This document shows positions 35,805-46,880 of a stretch of DNA of 64,000 bases, one piece after another (within the stretch, counting starts at the first letter, position 1; every line of letters starts with the position of its first letter). This DNA comes from Lates calcarifer (taxonomy: Eukaryota; Chordata; Actinopteri; Centropomidae): NCBI RefSeq assembly GCF_001640805.2, contig NC_066853.1, forward strand, positions 21,413,242 to 21,477,241, written 5' to 3'. The position numbers and the translations under genes were made by a program. Below the pieces are notes generated by a model that worked only from the letters and a program-made list of their open reading frames with translations, was not told the origin of the DNA and did no database searches.

Positions 35805-35832
35805 ACACACACACACACACACACACACACAC
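35805..35832. repeat. CA microsatellite
   Basis: About 14 units just after an AATAAA. Confidence 0.95.
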
Positions 35833-37477
35833 TTTTCACACACACAGAAGTGTAGAACTCTGCAGGTTTAACTTGTCAAATGTTATAAAAATGTGTAGAG
35901 TGTAAAAGGTCATCAAACTGTCTGGGTCAACATCCCAGCAATGTAGAGTCAGACAGGAATGAATGACTGAATAAATGAATGACCAGGATATCAGACTGAC
36001 CAAATACTGAGAAAAAAGGGGTTAAACTGTCTGTAAGTTGTGAGATTGCATGTTTTGCTTGGAGAGAAATCACTCGTCTAAAGGAGCTCGTCTTTGCTGC
36101 CCACTGACTCCGCATCACGCTCATCAGTTTATGTTTAATCTCTTGTAAACTCACCACAAAGCCATAAACAGCAGAGAGAGGAAAGTGAGAATAGTCAAAG
36201 TCTAATTAACTGGTAAATGCAGCTGGAGGGGATTTTGTGAAGCACCAGCCACAGAGGCTGACGGGCAGACTGAAGTTACTTTCCTGCTCTGGTTGGAGCA
36301 TCCTGGTCAGATAGCATTTAAAATCCTTTTTTTGAAAATGCTTTCAAATACAAATGCTGTTTCTATATCACTGCTACTGTATAAAAATATTGTTCATTTC
36401 GGTTCTGATGTTTTTGACTCATTCAGTTAAAGTCCAGCTGAAATGAAACGGCATGTGTTTTGTCTGCTACAGCACACACATCTGCTCTGTAAATCACAAA
36501 AACATCAGTAATCAAAAGGGATACCTTCATATTTTTTTGCATTAAAAGAGTGTGAGTGTGTCTTTGATTGATTGACAGCTACTGAGACAAAAAGGAGACA
36601 TATGTGATAGTTCCCCACAGACTTTTTTTTCTTTCTTGTAAGATTAAAACAGCGGTTGACAATAAACTAACACACGTTTGGCTACACAAAGGAATGACTA
36701 GATGTGATTTCAGTTGGACTTTAAACTTCGATCATTTCCATCGGCTGTAGAGCCCAAGATTCCCACTCAGAATCTGTTTTATATTTTAAGAGACCTATAT
36801 TTGCCAGAAGTTAATCATCTTCTCTTTTTTTGAAAAGTGTAATATTGAGGTGATGAGCTAACAGTATAATTAAATCTGGCTGCTCCTGTTTTTTTTTAGG
36901 CTGTACCTCATTCACTTCAGGATTTTAAATTCTCTCTTGACCTGTCGGTCTGGTTTGTGTTTGTCATAAAACACGTCTTGAGAACTTGTAACTTTCTTTA
37001 ACCTTTTTTTATTTCAACACTTTTTATGCATCTAAATAAGGTGTGAATGCCAGATCAATGCAATCATTTACATGCATGTTGGACACAACAAACAGTCAGA
37101 GTTAAAAGAGGTGAATTTTGAATGAGAAAAACTTCCATGTGTAAAGTGACACGGCTCAGTTCTCTGCTGTCGGATCATCAATCTAACAGCACGATTATCT
37201 GACGCCTTGTTGCTTTAGATTCACACAGGACAGAACATGCAGGGTACAGCTGACTTTATCACAGATAACATTACAAAGTATGTCATTTCAACTGGTTTAG
37301 GCGCTGACAGCAGAAACAAGGAGATACGTGAATGTCAACATCGTGATAGACTGAAGTACAAAACAAAAATGGTTAAAAATCTGGTTTGGATGAGCTTGCA
37401 GGTACCCTGCCTGTCTGTGTGAGTCTGTGCTGTTCTGTTCACATCAACCTCAGTCTGATGGCCGAGACGAATTAACA

Positions 37478-37483
37478 AATAAA
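37478..37483 (+). promoter_or_regulatory. sptbn4: Candidate distal poly(A) signal AATAAA
   Basis: Canonical hexamer followed by T-rich and GT-rich DNA. It is the last good signal before repeat-rich intergenic DNA. Confidence 0.3.
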
Positions 37484-38144
37484 ATACCTTTTGATTTATC
37501 ATTAATGTACTTATAGTCAGTGTTTTCTTTTGTCGCTGGAAATGAATGTGGAACTTTGTTATTGAGAAATGTTTGGGTCTGGATCAGTGTCTCCTCCTGC
37601 ATCAAAAACAAGAAATAAGAAAGTTCATGTTTATTTATTGAGATGTCAAATCTCTATTATTATATTATTATTATTATTAAATCTTTATTGATACTTCAGC
37701 AGAGGGAAACACTGATGCAGATTTCCCTGATACCATCAGTCATTCAGCCACTTACATAAAGACACCAAAACCACTCAATAGTATGCAGTAATATGGAGTA
37801 TCATTTATGAGGATTGTAGAGGGCTGTGTTCAGGAATTACTGTTGTTAATGTTGATGAGGAAGATGATGATGATGTCAGCAATGACCTGAGACTTTATGC
37901 AACTTTTTCTTTGCACTAGGGACACTGGCCTATCACAGAGTTGAGGCCTGATGGTCAGTGGTTTTGGGGATCCAACGGAAACTTATGAGTTTTCACATCA
38001 GGTGGAAGAAAGTTTTATTTGAGGCCTTTTCAGGATCAGTTTGTGAATTGATTTTAATTGATTTTTTTCCTCATGCTCTTTACAGTTGGTTAAAAAGCCC
38101 ATGTGGGTCGACAAGAGGCAGGAAATTCAAGACAGAGCTGAAAC

Positions 38145-38285
38145 AGTTAGTTGGTTGATCTACAGAATATTAATCTGCAACAATTTTGACAATTTATTGT
38201 TCAAGTCATTTATATCTGGATATGGCTTCTCAAAATGTGAAGATAATAAACTGAATATTTTGGGAGGTTATGGACAGTTGGTTAC
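38145..38285 (-). mobile_element. Dispersed repeat family A, copy 4
   Basis: AGTTAGTTGGTTGATCTACA, CAACAATTTTGACAATTTAT, GGCTTCTCAAAATGTGAAGA and AAACTGAATATTTTGGG, in reverse order of the family. Confidence 0.6.
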
Positions 38286-41154
38286 CTCATCTTAAGTTTA
38301 CGTGACCAGAAGTGCTGAAAATCCATATGCTCATCATTTGTCAATCAAAATGACTGCTGCTTGTTCCAGTGTCCAGACAAAAACAGATGATCAGCCTCAG
38401 TCTAGTACACACACTGCCTTTGAATAGGGCTTAGACAACAGTGAATGCAATCAACCTGAAGTTTCTTACTATAATTTTATTCTTTCTTTTTAAAACAAAA
38501 AATCTAGTCTGTTTATGTGTTTTCTGAGGACAATCATGGGTGGTAAATTTAACCACTCATCAATAAGAACATATGCAGGGCTCTTGAAGCCGAATGCAGA
38601 CCCAGACCTTCAGTTTTTGTTGCTGGCGACAGACATTTTATGGAGTTGATTCTGTGGACATATGGATCTGTTAGTAGAAGGGTAATATCTTTAATGCACG
38701 TGTACTAAAGTCACAGCCTAAAGCATTTGCAATGCGTTTAAATGGGTTAAAGCATCTGTCGTATGTGGGCCACATGCCTTACTCACTGAACATTTTAGGA
38801 GTGCATATCAGAGTTTCAGCCTTCTCATCAGTAGATGTAGAGAGAGATTCATTCATAAACACAAATCTTGACAAAACTGCACAAGATTACAAACATAGAA
38901 ACTGTTCATTTCTGCTTTAAAACAAAGAAAGCACAATATTTTTTATATGAAGTTACATTTAATCCAATGAAACATCTCTTCCTGTTTGCAGCCATCCCTG
39001 ATTATCATATTTGACAACGGCTTTACAGTTAAGGCAGCAATTTAATTTTCAACAGGCTTTTCATTTCTATAAACTTCTCTGAAATTAGACTTCTCTGGAG
39101 TTAGACATATTAATTAGATTATTATGTGCAATTGGCATCATCTTTTTGTCTTGAGATAATTTTAGCAACCACAAAGATCTGGGCCAAACAGTCGAACGAT
39201 AACATTTGTAGAAACTGTTTTTCTTTTTTGGAGTTCCATATTTGTGGGGCTCACAACATTAGGACGATTCTAGTAACATCAGATAGAGTTTCTGACTGAC
39301 TCTAACTTAAATTCACTTTTTTGCATTAAACAAGATCAAACCTCTTGAGCGCTGAGAAGATTCAATTCTTTCCAAATGTTATTCAAGCTAAAGTTACGAC
39401 ACCAGCCGCGGATAGTCCAGTGCTGACGAATAGGAATATTTTGATACAACAGTTTCTTTCCTCCCAGGACCCCAGAGCACCACTGTCTGTCTGCCCTCAG
39501 CCTGTCTGTCTCTCTGTATGCCTACAGCAACCTGATAATGTACTAATGTATGTGCTCAGAAGTATTTTCTGTAAAAATCAGACAAGAAAAGAAATTTATC
39601 CATGGTGACACTGGGAAAACTGCCCCTTGTCTTTGTTATGTTAAACTTTCTTGAGTCTGTGAAGCAAGATTATTGATTTGTACCAAAAACTGGGTTGAAA
39701 ACGATCCACACCTCCTCCACACAAACACATCAGGACAAAGAGGTTGCATGAATTACATAGTCTCTATTATGGTACTGCTGTGCATGTCTTGAAGTCCCAT
39801 CCCTCCACTATACAATCACTGTAACATACCGGGGCGACACAAACTACCAACATGGAAAAAGGTGAATGAATGAAACAATAATGTACAAAATGATCAGAGC
39901 CAACTGCGAATCATTGACTCTGTACAGTCATTTCTTTGAATTGATAAAATACAAATTGTGATATTGAAAGACAGTGTTTGTGTGTCTTTTTGTGAAGCAG
40001 ATGAGTGAGGACCAGTGTAAATTCTCAGGCATTTCATTTCATCATAGGTTGAATGTGAAAGGACTACTATTTAAAGTTTCTGTATAGCCTAATATGGTGC
40101 ACAATGTCTCAGTGGGAATTACAGGCCCACATTAGTGACCCAGTTTGGGACAAGGAGAAAAAATTAAATAATATAAAATTACCAAAATATCCTTTGTTGC
40201 TGGTTGTTAATTCTACTAAAAGGTTAGTATACTTCTCTAAAACAAAGGAATAAAACATTTCAGTGTATGACAACCAGGCTTGTACTTGTATCTGTAATGC
40301 CACCATGTGTAGAGTCACTTACACTCCAAAAGCATTATTGAGAAGTATTCAGACTTGTATCTCTAAGACTGCTGGGAGCGCACGGAAGTAAGAGTCCCAG
40401 TTAAATCACAGTCGTGATTGGCAGACATCCTGTGCCCAGCAGCTAATTTATTTAGATTAACAGTGTTAGCACAGGCATAGATTTTTCAAAAACAGAGAGT
40501 GAAGAGATCAAACTTCAGTCATTTTAAATGAGGTAATTAAACTTTTTGTGGAAACGCTATAATATGTGAAAATTATTATTCTAATAATTTAAGTCCTTTT
40601 TAAGTCATTTGTCCTGTACAAGACTAAGAAAATAGAAGTATGTTCCATGCAAGAACAGTATGAAAAAAAATAATAAAGGTCTTAAAACTTTCACACAGAG
40701 ATCCTCCACGAGAGAGGGAAGGATGATTAGCTAAAAATAAAAAGTGGTCAGTGATGCAAATAACTTCAGACTTTTGTGACTAATCAGAGTAGAGTGGATG
40801 AACCTATTTTTTTATTTATTTATTTTTATTTTATTTTGTTTGTTTGTTTGTTTTTTTAAGGTTCTGGGGTCCCTAGGTAGGGGTGCAGCCTTGGTCACAT
40901 CAAAAATAACGTGTATTTTAGTTGAAAAATAAAGGGTCACTCAAAAGGGCCTGCTCAGCTTTAACATGAAAAATGGCATACTTCAAAGTTTGCTGTTAAA
41001 CACACATGCCACTTTGAAATCACTGTTTGTAAAGGCTACTTTCTTCTCACCATATCGCGTTGATTTTAGTATGGTGTCCGGAGCTTTTATTGTGAAATGT
41101 ATACGTGACACCGGAAACGGATGTGCAACACGGAACGTTTTCATAGGCACACAG

Positions 41155-41164
41155 GCCGCCATGT
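41155..41164 (-). promoter_or_regulatory. YY1-like site, zinc-finger gene 1 promoter
   Basis: GCCGCCATGT (reverse ACATGGCGGC), 152 bp before the start codon. Confidence 0.45.
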
Positions 41165-41315
41165 AGGACAGTAAATTGTTTGTGAACACGGAAGAAATAC
41201 TGTTGTTGTTGTGTTTACAATCCGAATGACTTTGATTTAAGTTCCAGTTTTTAATTAAAGATGCGTTATAAGCTGGCGGACACCGCGGGCTGAGCTTTTA
41301 ACTCGAGAAAACAAG

Positions 41316-41733
41316 ATGGAGGCGAGGTTCGGCAGCGAAGTAGCGTCGATAGTGGAAGTCGCCATCCAGGCGGCGGTGTCCGTGTTCAGGGATGTCTGGG
41401 CGAAAGAGGCGCCAAACGCCGAGTGGGATGAGGCGAAGTTCGGCGAAATCCAGGAGATAGAGAAGTGTCTGGTGGGTCAGATCCACAAAGTGTTCACGGA
41501 GTTCTCCTCGGAGTTGTTTGAGGAGAACGAGGCTCTGCGTGCCAAAGTAGAGCAGCTGGAGGATGTCCTGCAGAAGAAAGCCGGGCAGCTGGAGCAGGAG
41601 CTCGAGGCCAGAGTGGGTCAGCTGGGCAGAGAGATGGAGCAGCTGGAGAAGGAGCTGAAGAGCATCAGTGAAGGCAGCAGCAAGACTCCGGGAGGTCCGA
41701 CCCACAACCTGCTGCAGGACGGCTCACTGACAG
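41316..41733 (+). CDS. Zinc-finger gene 1, exon 1: N-terminal module and coiled coil
   Basis: 139 codons plus 1 nt, then GTGAGG. It encodes SIVEVAIQAAVSVFRDVW, then CLVGQIHKVFTEFSSELF and heptads such as LRAKVEQLEDVLQKKAGQL. It corresponds to exons 1 and 2 of gene 2, without the intron between them. Confidence 0.9.
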
Positions 41734-44700
41734 GTGAGGGACAGTCATCAGTCACTCCGCTGGTGAACACGTGACACTTATCTGACAGTCAGACTGAATC
41801 TAAAAACATCAGTAATTTACCTTCAAACTGTGTTTGCAGATGAGGCTCCTACCAGCAGTTGAATCCACTTAAAGCTGCAATCATTAAATGACTCCATTAC
41901 AATTATTAGTTGAATGCATAAAAATGATTCATTAACTGTCAGTCACATCACAGGAGGTATGCAAGTTTTAGATCAGTTAGGTTAGATTTGATCATTATAA
42001 TTGCTTTTCTTCCTGTTTTCTTCAACTTTCACTCAGGCCCAAAAATCAGCCTTTAAAAGAAATAAACATTTGACTTTTACCACAACTGTCGATATCAACT
42101 GATATGAACATTTTAATGGTGATAACATGTTTGCCTACATCTCCCGGCCCTACCAGATTGTTCAAACATGAAAGTAATTGTTAGTTGACCATTTTCGATT
42201 GTCAGTCAATGTGGATTAATGGTTGAGTCAAAATGTTGGAGAATAATGAAAGTAATTGATAGTAGTTTGATGATGTGATGATTCTGGCTCACAATTCAAA
42301 ACCCAAAGATATGAAATGCTTAGTCATCTAAATCAGAGAAACGCAGCAGATCTTGACATTTGAGAAACTGGAATATATGAATCTTTTATTTATTTACCAT
42401 GTGGTGATTGTAACTTCTGTCTTTGCTGTGTGTGCCAGTTAGTAAGTTTGAATGAATGTATGAATGAGCCAGTGCACATTAATTAATGAGTTTGATGTGA
42501 CATTATATCATTCTGTCTTTGAAACAACACAGGAGCACCTGTGCTGTCAGTGTCCACCGGTCAAACTGCCCCAAAACCTGCTGCCCCTCTGGATGCTGTG
42601 AAGGAGTCCACCTCAAACCCTCCACCAGTTTCAGCAGAAAGTGTTGTTCCCACCTCCACAGCTGAATCTGTCACTGTCCCCAAACCTGCAGTAGCTCCTA
42701 TGGTGTTTGTTGGCAGAGTCAGCTCTGCGCCCACAGTTCTGTTGGTGGGTGCCAGCCAAGCCGTCACCCAGCCCCCCATGCCATCGCCGGCTGTCTATGA
42801 AAGGACGGGAACGACGCAACTCATCCTCAAACCAGCAGCCTCGCCGGGGTCTACACCTCAAGACGTCCCCAGTCCAGACTCCAGCACCGTCAGTGGTCTC
42901 ACCTCGGCACAGGAGAAGGTCAGATGTTAGACTGAGCAGAGTTATCTTTGTCTGGAACCAACAATGTCTGGAAAATCTGAAATTCCATGTTACTGTGCTG
43001 CTAGTTTTTATTTGTTAAAATATCTTTTAGATGATATTAGTTATGACTAGACAGAGTTTGTATACATGTCTACATCTCAAGGGTGTTACTTCCCACCCTG
43101 GTGGGATACAGTGTGAACTTAAGACAAAAAAGCTGCATGAATAGTGCTGTCTTCAAGCAACAGAGCAAGCTAAAATTAATTCTGGAAATATTCCTAATGT
43201 CATGTTTCTGTAAAATGAAGTGTAATGCAGAGGAAAATGTCATTGTTATGGTTCTGATTACACACTACCAACTATTTAATTTAAACTCAGTTATTTCTTT
43301 ATGCATTACAGAAATCTGTGGAAGAGGCAGCTTTTGGGAGAACAAGGAAGACAAGGAGAACAACTTTTAAAAATGAAAAAAGTAGGTTTATATTTCAGAC
43401 CGTTTGTGAAGGAACTGATAGAGTATGTGATGGAAAAGTCGTGCGCTGAACAAAGGAGGTCTTGGGACATGAAAGATGTCTTATTTTAGCTTGATGCATC
43501 CAGGAGATAGTCAGTGGTCAATACAGATGTCAACAGGTTCAACATAGTGTAATGCCACTCCAAGTCTGAAGCTGTCTTCCTGAAAAGAGCGTATGTAAGG
43601 CCCAAATTCACCTGTCCAAGACCATCCCATACATGTGTGAATGTTCTACTTGTAATCCTCTTTCTCTCAGACTATATGGTGCCAGGTTGCTGCATATTCC
43701 CTAGATATTTACATATTTACATATCTCCTTACATCCTATCAGTAATGGCCCCATTTGTAACCATGGCTACTGCGGATATGAGTAGGAGCAGCTGCACACT
43801 CACTAGAGATAAAATGAGCTGTAGTGGCCTTTACAAACCTTGTGTAGGCGCTCACTGAATAAAGGAATGCAGAGAAACTGAAAGAGGAAGGAAGAGAAAG
43901 CCTTCACAGAGGATACATCCATCCGGAAGAGAAGATGAATAGAGCTGTACGATTAAAAGCATGGTTTCGAGTCATACTTCCCAGCAAATAATGCAACAGA
44001 AACTAGTGTTGTGTTGAAGCCTGTCCCCCCCCCCATTGAGACATGTTTCTCCTTACATTAACCTGAACCTTTAGAAATATTGAAAAAAAAATGGTAGTCT
44101 CAGTTGTAAGCAAGAAGATCACAATTCTCATTTTATCCAGAATCGTGCAGCTCTGCTGTTGAATTAAAACCTCCAAATAATATTAGACTAATTTTGTCGA
44201 TTTTTTCCCCTCCATTTCCAGCATCTACTGACAACAATGCAGAAGAAAACGAAATCCAGTCGGATGAAAAAAAAGAGGCACGCAGAACGAAGCGTTTCTT
44301 CTGTGAGCACTGTAACGTTGGTTTTCATTGGAAAGGTGAATTGAACAAACACATGAAAGTTCACAAGAAGCCGTTTCCCTGTGATCAGTGTGACAAAAGT
44401 TTTCTGGAAAAGAAGTCTTTGGAAAATCATGTTTTGCGTCATGAGGCGAGCAAAGCCCCCCTGCCCTTCCCCTGTCCTCGCTGTAAAAGATCGTACAGGA
44501 AAGAGCAGTCGCTTCAGAATCACCTGAAGCGTCACCAGCGGATGAAGCCGCCTAAGCCGTTTGCCTGCGACCAGTGTGGGAAAACATTCAGGATCAAGCA
44601 GTCTCTGGAGAACCACCTCTTACGCCACGAGAAAAAGAAGGAGATGTTGAAGTGCCAGCTTTGTGACAAGACCTGCAAGACACCCGTCCAGCTGAAATGT

Positions 44701-45795
44701 CACATGGCTGTACACTCAGAGGAGAGACCGTTTAGTTGTGAAACCTGCGGGAAGGAGTTTAAGAGCAAAGACACGCTTCGCTTCCATCAGATGGTTCACT
44801 CAGACACCAAAAAATACAAATGCACGATGTGCGACGAAACTTTCAAATACGCCCACTCCCTGACGGTGCATAAGAGGAAACACACAGGCGTCACTCCGTT
44901 CATATGCAGCGTGTGCAACAGGTCGTACAGGACCGGCACTGCTCTGAAAAGACACAGCATAGTCCATACAGGGGAGAAACCGTTCACCTGTCACATATGT
45001 GGAGCGAGGTTCAGCCTGAACAACAACCTCAAAAGGCACCTTCGCATCCACACCGGAGAAAAGCCGTTCACCTGTCAGGAGTGTGGCAAGAGCTTCTCGG
45101 ACAACAACAAGCTGAAGTCCCACATGCTCATCCACGGCGCCAGAAAGCCTTTTATGTGCGATCTGTGCGGGAAGACCTTCCTCTTCAACTGCAGGCTGCT
45201 GATACATCAGAGGTACGTGCACGCCGACAGGAACGAGGAGACAGACGGCACGCAAAGATTTTTCCAGACTAGACGACAAAACAAGTCTCTGGTTAAACCG
45301 TTCAGTTGCAAGATATGTCTGAGGGGTTTCAGCGCCGCGTGTTCGCTCAAGCTCCACGAAAGAGGCCACAGTGAGCACAAGGAGTACAACTGTGGCATAT
45401 GTGGGAAGTCTTTCCACAACAAATACTCTTTCGGCTACCACCAGAGAAGCCACTCGGGGGAGAAGCCGTTCGTTTGCGATGTGTGCGGGAAGAGGTTTTT
45501 CCACGCCGGCAGTCTGAAGCAGCACGAGCGGATTCACACCGGCGAAAAACCTTACAAGTGCGACCAGTGCGGCAAGGCCTTCAGGACGGACGGAAACTTC
45601 TACAGACACTTGCGGATACACACGGGCGAGAAACCTTTCGCGTGTATGTACTGTGACAGGAAGTTCCACCAGTCAAATCAGCTCAAGTCCCACCTGCAGG
45701 TCCACACCGGGCAGAAGCTCTACTCGTGCCAGCAGTGCGGCCGGGGCTTCTCGGATTCAAGGCAGCTGAAGAAGCACAGCTGCGACGGGTCGTAG
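41316..45795 (+). CDS. C2H2 zinc-finger protein 1 (17 fingers, 815 aa, 4 exons)
   Basis: Exons 41316-41733, 42533-42918, 43312-43381 and 44222-45795 join in phase. The start ATG 41316 has A at -3 and G at +4. Residues 1-70 form the cluster's shared N-terminal module. About 60-125 is a Glu/Leu-rich coiled coil, 140-268 a Pro/Ser/Thr/Val-rich linker, and 269-292 a short Arg/Lys-rich segment that could be a nuclear localisation signal. From about residue 315 there are 17 C2H2 fingers with TGEKPF-type linkers in places. Finger 5 has Cys at the conserved Phe position, finger 11 has HX4H spacing, and the last is C2HC. There is no KRAB, SCAN, BTB or ZAD domain that I recognise. It is probably a sequence-specific nuclear DNA-binding regulator; targets are unknown. 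It is the first of three tandem same-strand genes. Confidence 0.9.
42170..42380 (+). mobile_element. Dispersed repeat family A, copy 5
   Basis: GTAATTGTTAGTTGACCATT, CAAAACCCAAAGATATGAAA and TTGACATTTGAGAAACTGGA, inside intron 1 of zinc-finger gene 1. Rearranged. Confidence 0.5.
42533..42918 (+). CDS. Zinc-finger gene 1, exon 2: disordered linker
   Basis: 2 nt plus 128 codons, after AACAACACAG; donor GTCAGA (weak). Rich in Pro, Ser, Thr, Val and Ala. Ends SGLTSAQEK. Reading through the donor meets a TAG 3 codons later. Confidence 0.82.
43312..43381 (+). CDS. Zinc-finger gene 1, exon 3: 70-nt basic exon
   Basis: After TATGCATTACAG and before GTAGGT: 23 codons plus 1 nt encoding KSVEEAAFGRTRRTRRTTFK and on to NEKK. 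It restores the phase needed by exon 4: exon 2 ends in phase 0 and exon 4 needs one leading base. The RTRRTRR cluster suggests nuclear import. Confidence 0.75.
44222..45795 (+). CDS. Zinc-finger gene 1, exon 4: all 17 fingers
   Basis: 2 nt plus 524 codons with the TAG stop, after CTCCATTTCCAG. Begins with an acidic and basic lead (AEENEIQSDEKKEARRTKRF), then an unbroken finger array. Fingers 11 and 12 are separated by a linker of about 30 residues instead of the usual 7. Confidence 0.95.
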
Positions 45796-45915
45796 GTGAT
45801 GTGACGCCATGATGTGTGACGGCCATGAGTACGCTCAGCTGTTCAACAAATGGGAGAACTTGTGTCAAACTGATCCTAAGTCCTAAATTAAGTGGTGGTA
45901 TGTTGTATTAAGGGA

Positions 45916-45921
45916 AATAAA
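45916..45921 (+). promoter_or_regulatory. Poly(A) signal of zinc-finger gene 1
   Basis: AATAAA 120 bp after the stop codon, followed by AT-rich sequence. Further AATAAA-like hexamers occur near 46133 and 46152. Confidence 0.55.
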
Positions 45922-46696
45922 GTTCATTAGAAAATTGCAAAATATTACTCAACTGAACAAGGGTGACACTGAAAAAATAACACACTACTTCATTGAAAAG
46001 AAATTCATTTAATTTGGATATAAAACATTTGCTTGTGATAGCTTCATGGCGGCGAAGGAGTGCTTGTTTGTCTACACATTATTTTGACACTTTGGGGCTC
46101 TGGTAACTCTCACTTGTCTTCACTCTTGATTTAATAAAGTTAAGGGATTAAATAAAAGCATTTAATACAGTATTTGACTGTAAAAGTAGTGGCAGCTCTA
46201 CTCACATCAGAGTTTTCACAGTAGAGGTCAGCAGCATTGTTTGTGGCATTTATAATTGTGTTTTTTCCTTTTTGCTTCAGTAACCTCAAAACAGATAGGG
46301 CTGTTTACCATTATAGGACACCATGGCCATTTAAAAATCAGTTACACATGTGGAATATTAAGGTATACCTCTGTAAATATTGTGAAGATGATAAATGCCA
46401 GCTTTCTTTTTTCTTTGAATAGTTGGGAACTGATTTTTTCCTCTCTTACCGTTTTTTTTTAGTTTTCTTAAACTATTTTGTATTAATTTATGTTTTGAGC
46501 TCAGAATAATCCAACAGAATGGCATCAAGATGTAATTGTTTTCAAAGTAAGAACCTGTAAAATGTACAGTTCTATGCAGTACGGTAGCGTGTGTACTATA
46601 TTTCGTTACTGCAATTAAAGAATATTTGCTACAGAAGCAGCGTTGAGTTTTATTTTGAAATATTCTTTACCTTACGTGCCGCTTCCATTTCCGGAA

Positions 46697-46701
46697 CCAA
46701 T
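46697..46701 (+). promoter_or_regulatory. CCAAT box, zinc-finger gene 2 promoter
   Basis: CCGGAACCAATGGCGCC combines an ETS-like core and a CCAAT box 66 bp before the ATG, in a short CpG-rich stretch (46675-46735). Confidence 0.45.
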
Positions 46702-46766
46702 GGCGCCGACTGCGCTGCCGTCTGTCTCCGTAGGTGAAAGCGTCAGCTTTAAACTTTGAAAGAAAA

Positions 46767-46880
46767 ATGTCAGGAAATACAGTGTTTTATTCAGAAACTA
46801 AGTCCATCATGGAGACTGTCATAAAGACGGCTGTTGATGTTATCGGAAAGTCCACAAAGGAGCCTAATCTGAGACGTAAT
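46767..46880 (+). CDS. Zinc-finger gene 2, exon 1: N-terminal helix
   Basis: 38 codons, ends in phase 0 before GTGAGT. It encodes SIMETVIKTAVDVIGKS. The same 114-nt length and phase recur in exon 1 of gene 3. Confidence 0.8.

Larger units (their letters stand above)
34027..37483 (+). other. sptbn4: Probable long sptbn4 3' UTR
   Basis: No ORF or splice signal is convincing after the stop. AATAAA occurs near 34885, near 35800 and at 37478-37483. Neuronal spectrin mRNAs have long 3' UTRs, so the end could be at any of these. Contains an A16 run (35265-35280) and a CA microsatellite (35805-35832). Confidence 0.4.
37484..41315. other. Intergenic region between sptbn4 and the zinc-finger cluster
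   Basis: AT-rich, with a dispersed repeat copy (38145-38285) and a T-rich stretch with TTTA and TTTG units (40806-40857). No gene was seen. The last 200 bp are the promoter of the first zinc-finger gene. Confidence 0.7.
41734..44221 (+). other. Introns of zinc-finger gene 1
   Basis: The 799-bp first intron has a decayed dispersed repeat (about 42170-42380). The second (393 bp) and third (840 bp) are AT-rich, and no further exon is needed by the phases. The two coding exons inside this span are listed separately. Confidence 0.7.

Noticed and set aside
43960..43975. tRNA-like B-box (GGTTTCGAGTCA)
   Set aside because: No A-box at the right distance and no cloverleaf can be drawn.
44800..45669. 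Long reverse-strand open frame (289 codons) opposite zinc-finger gene 1
   Set aside because: It mirrors the finger array; its composition is that of the complement of C2H2 repeats, with no domain or splice support.
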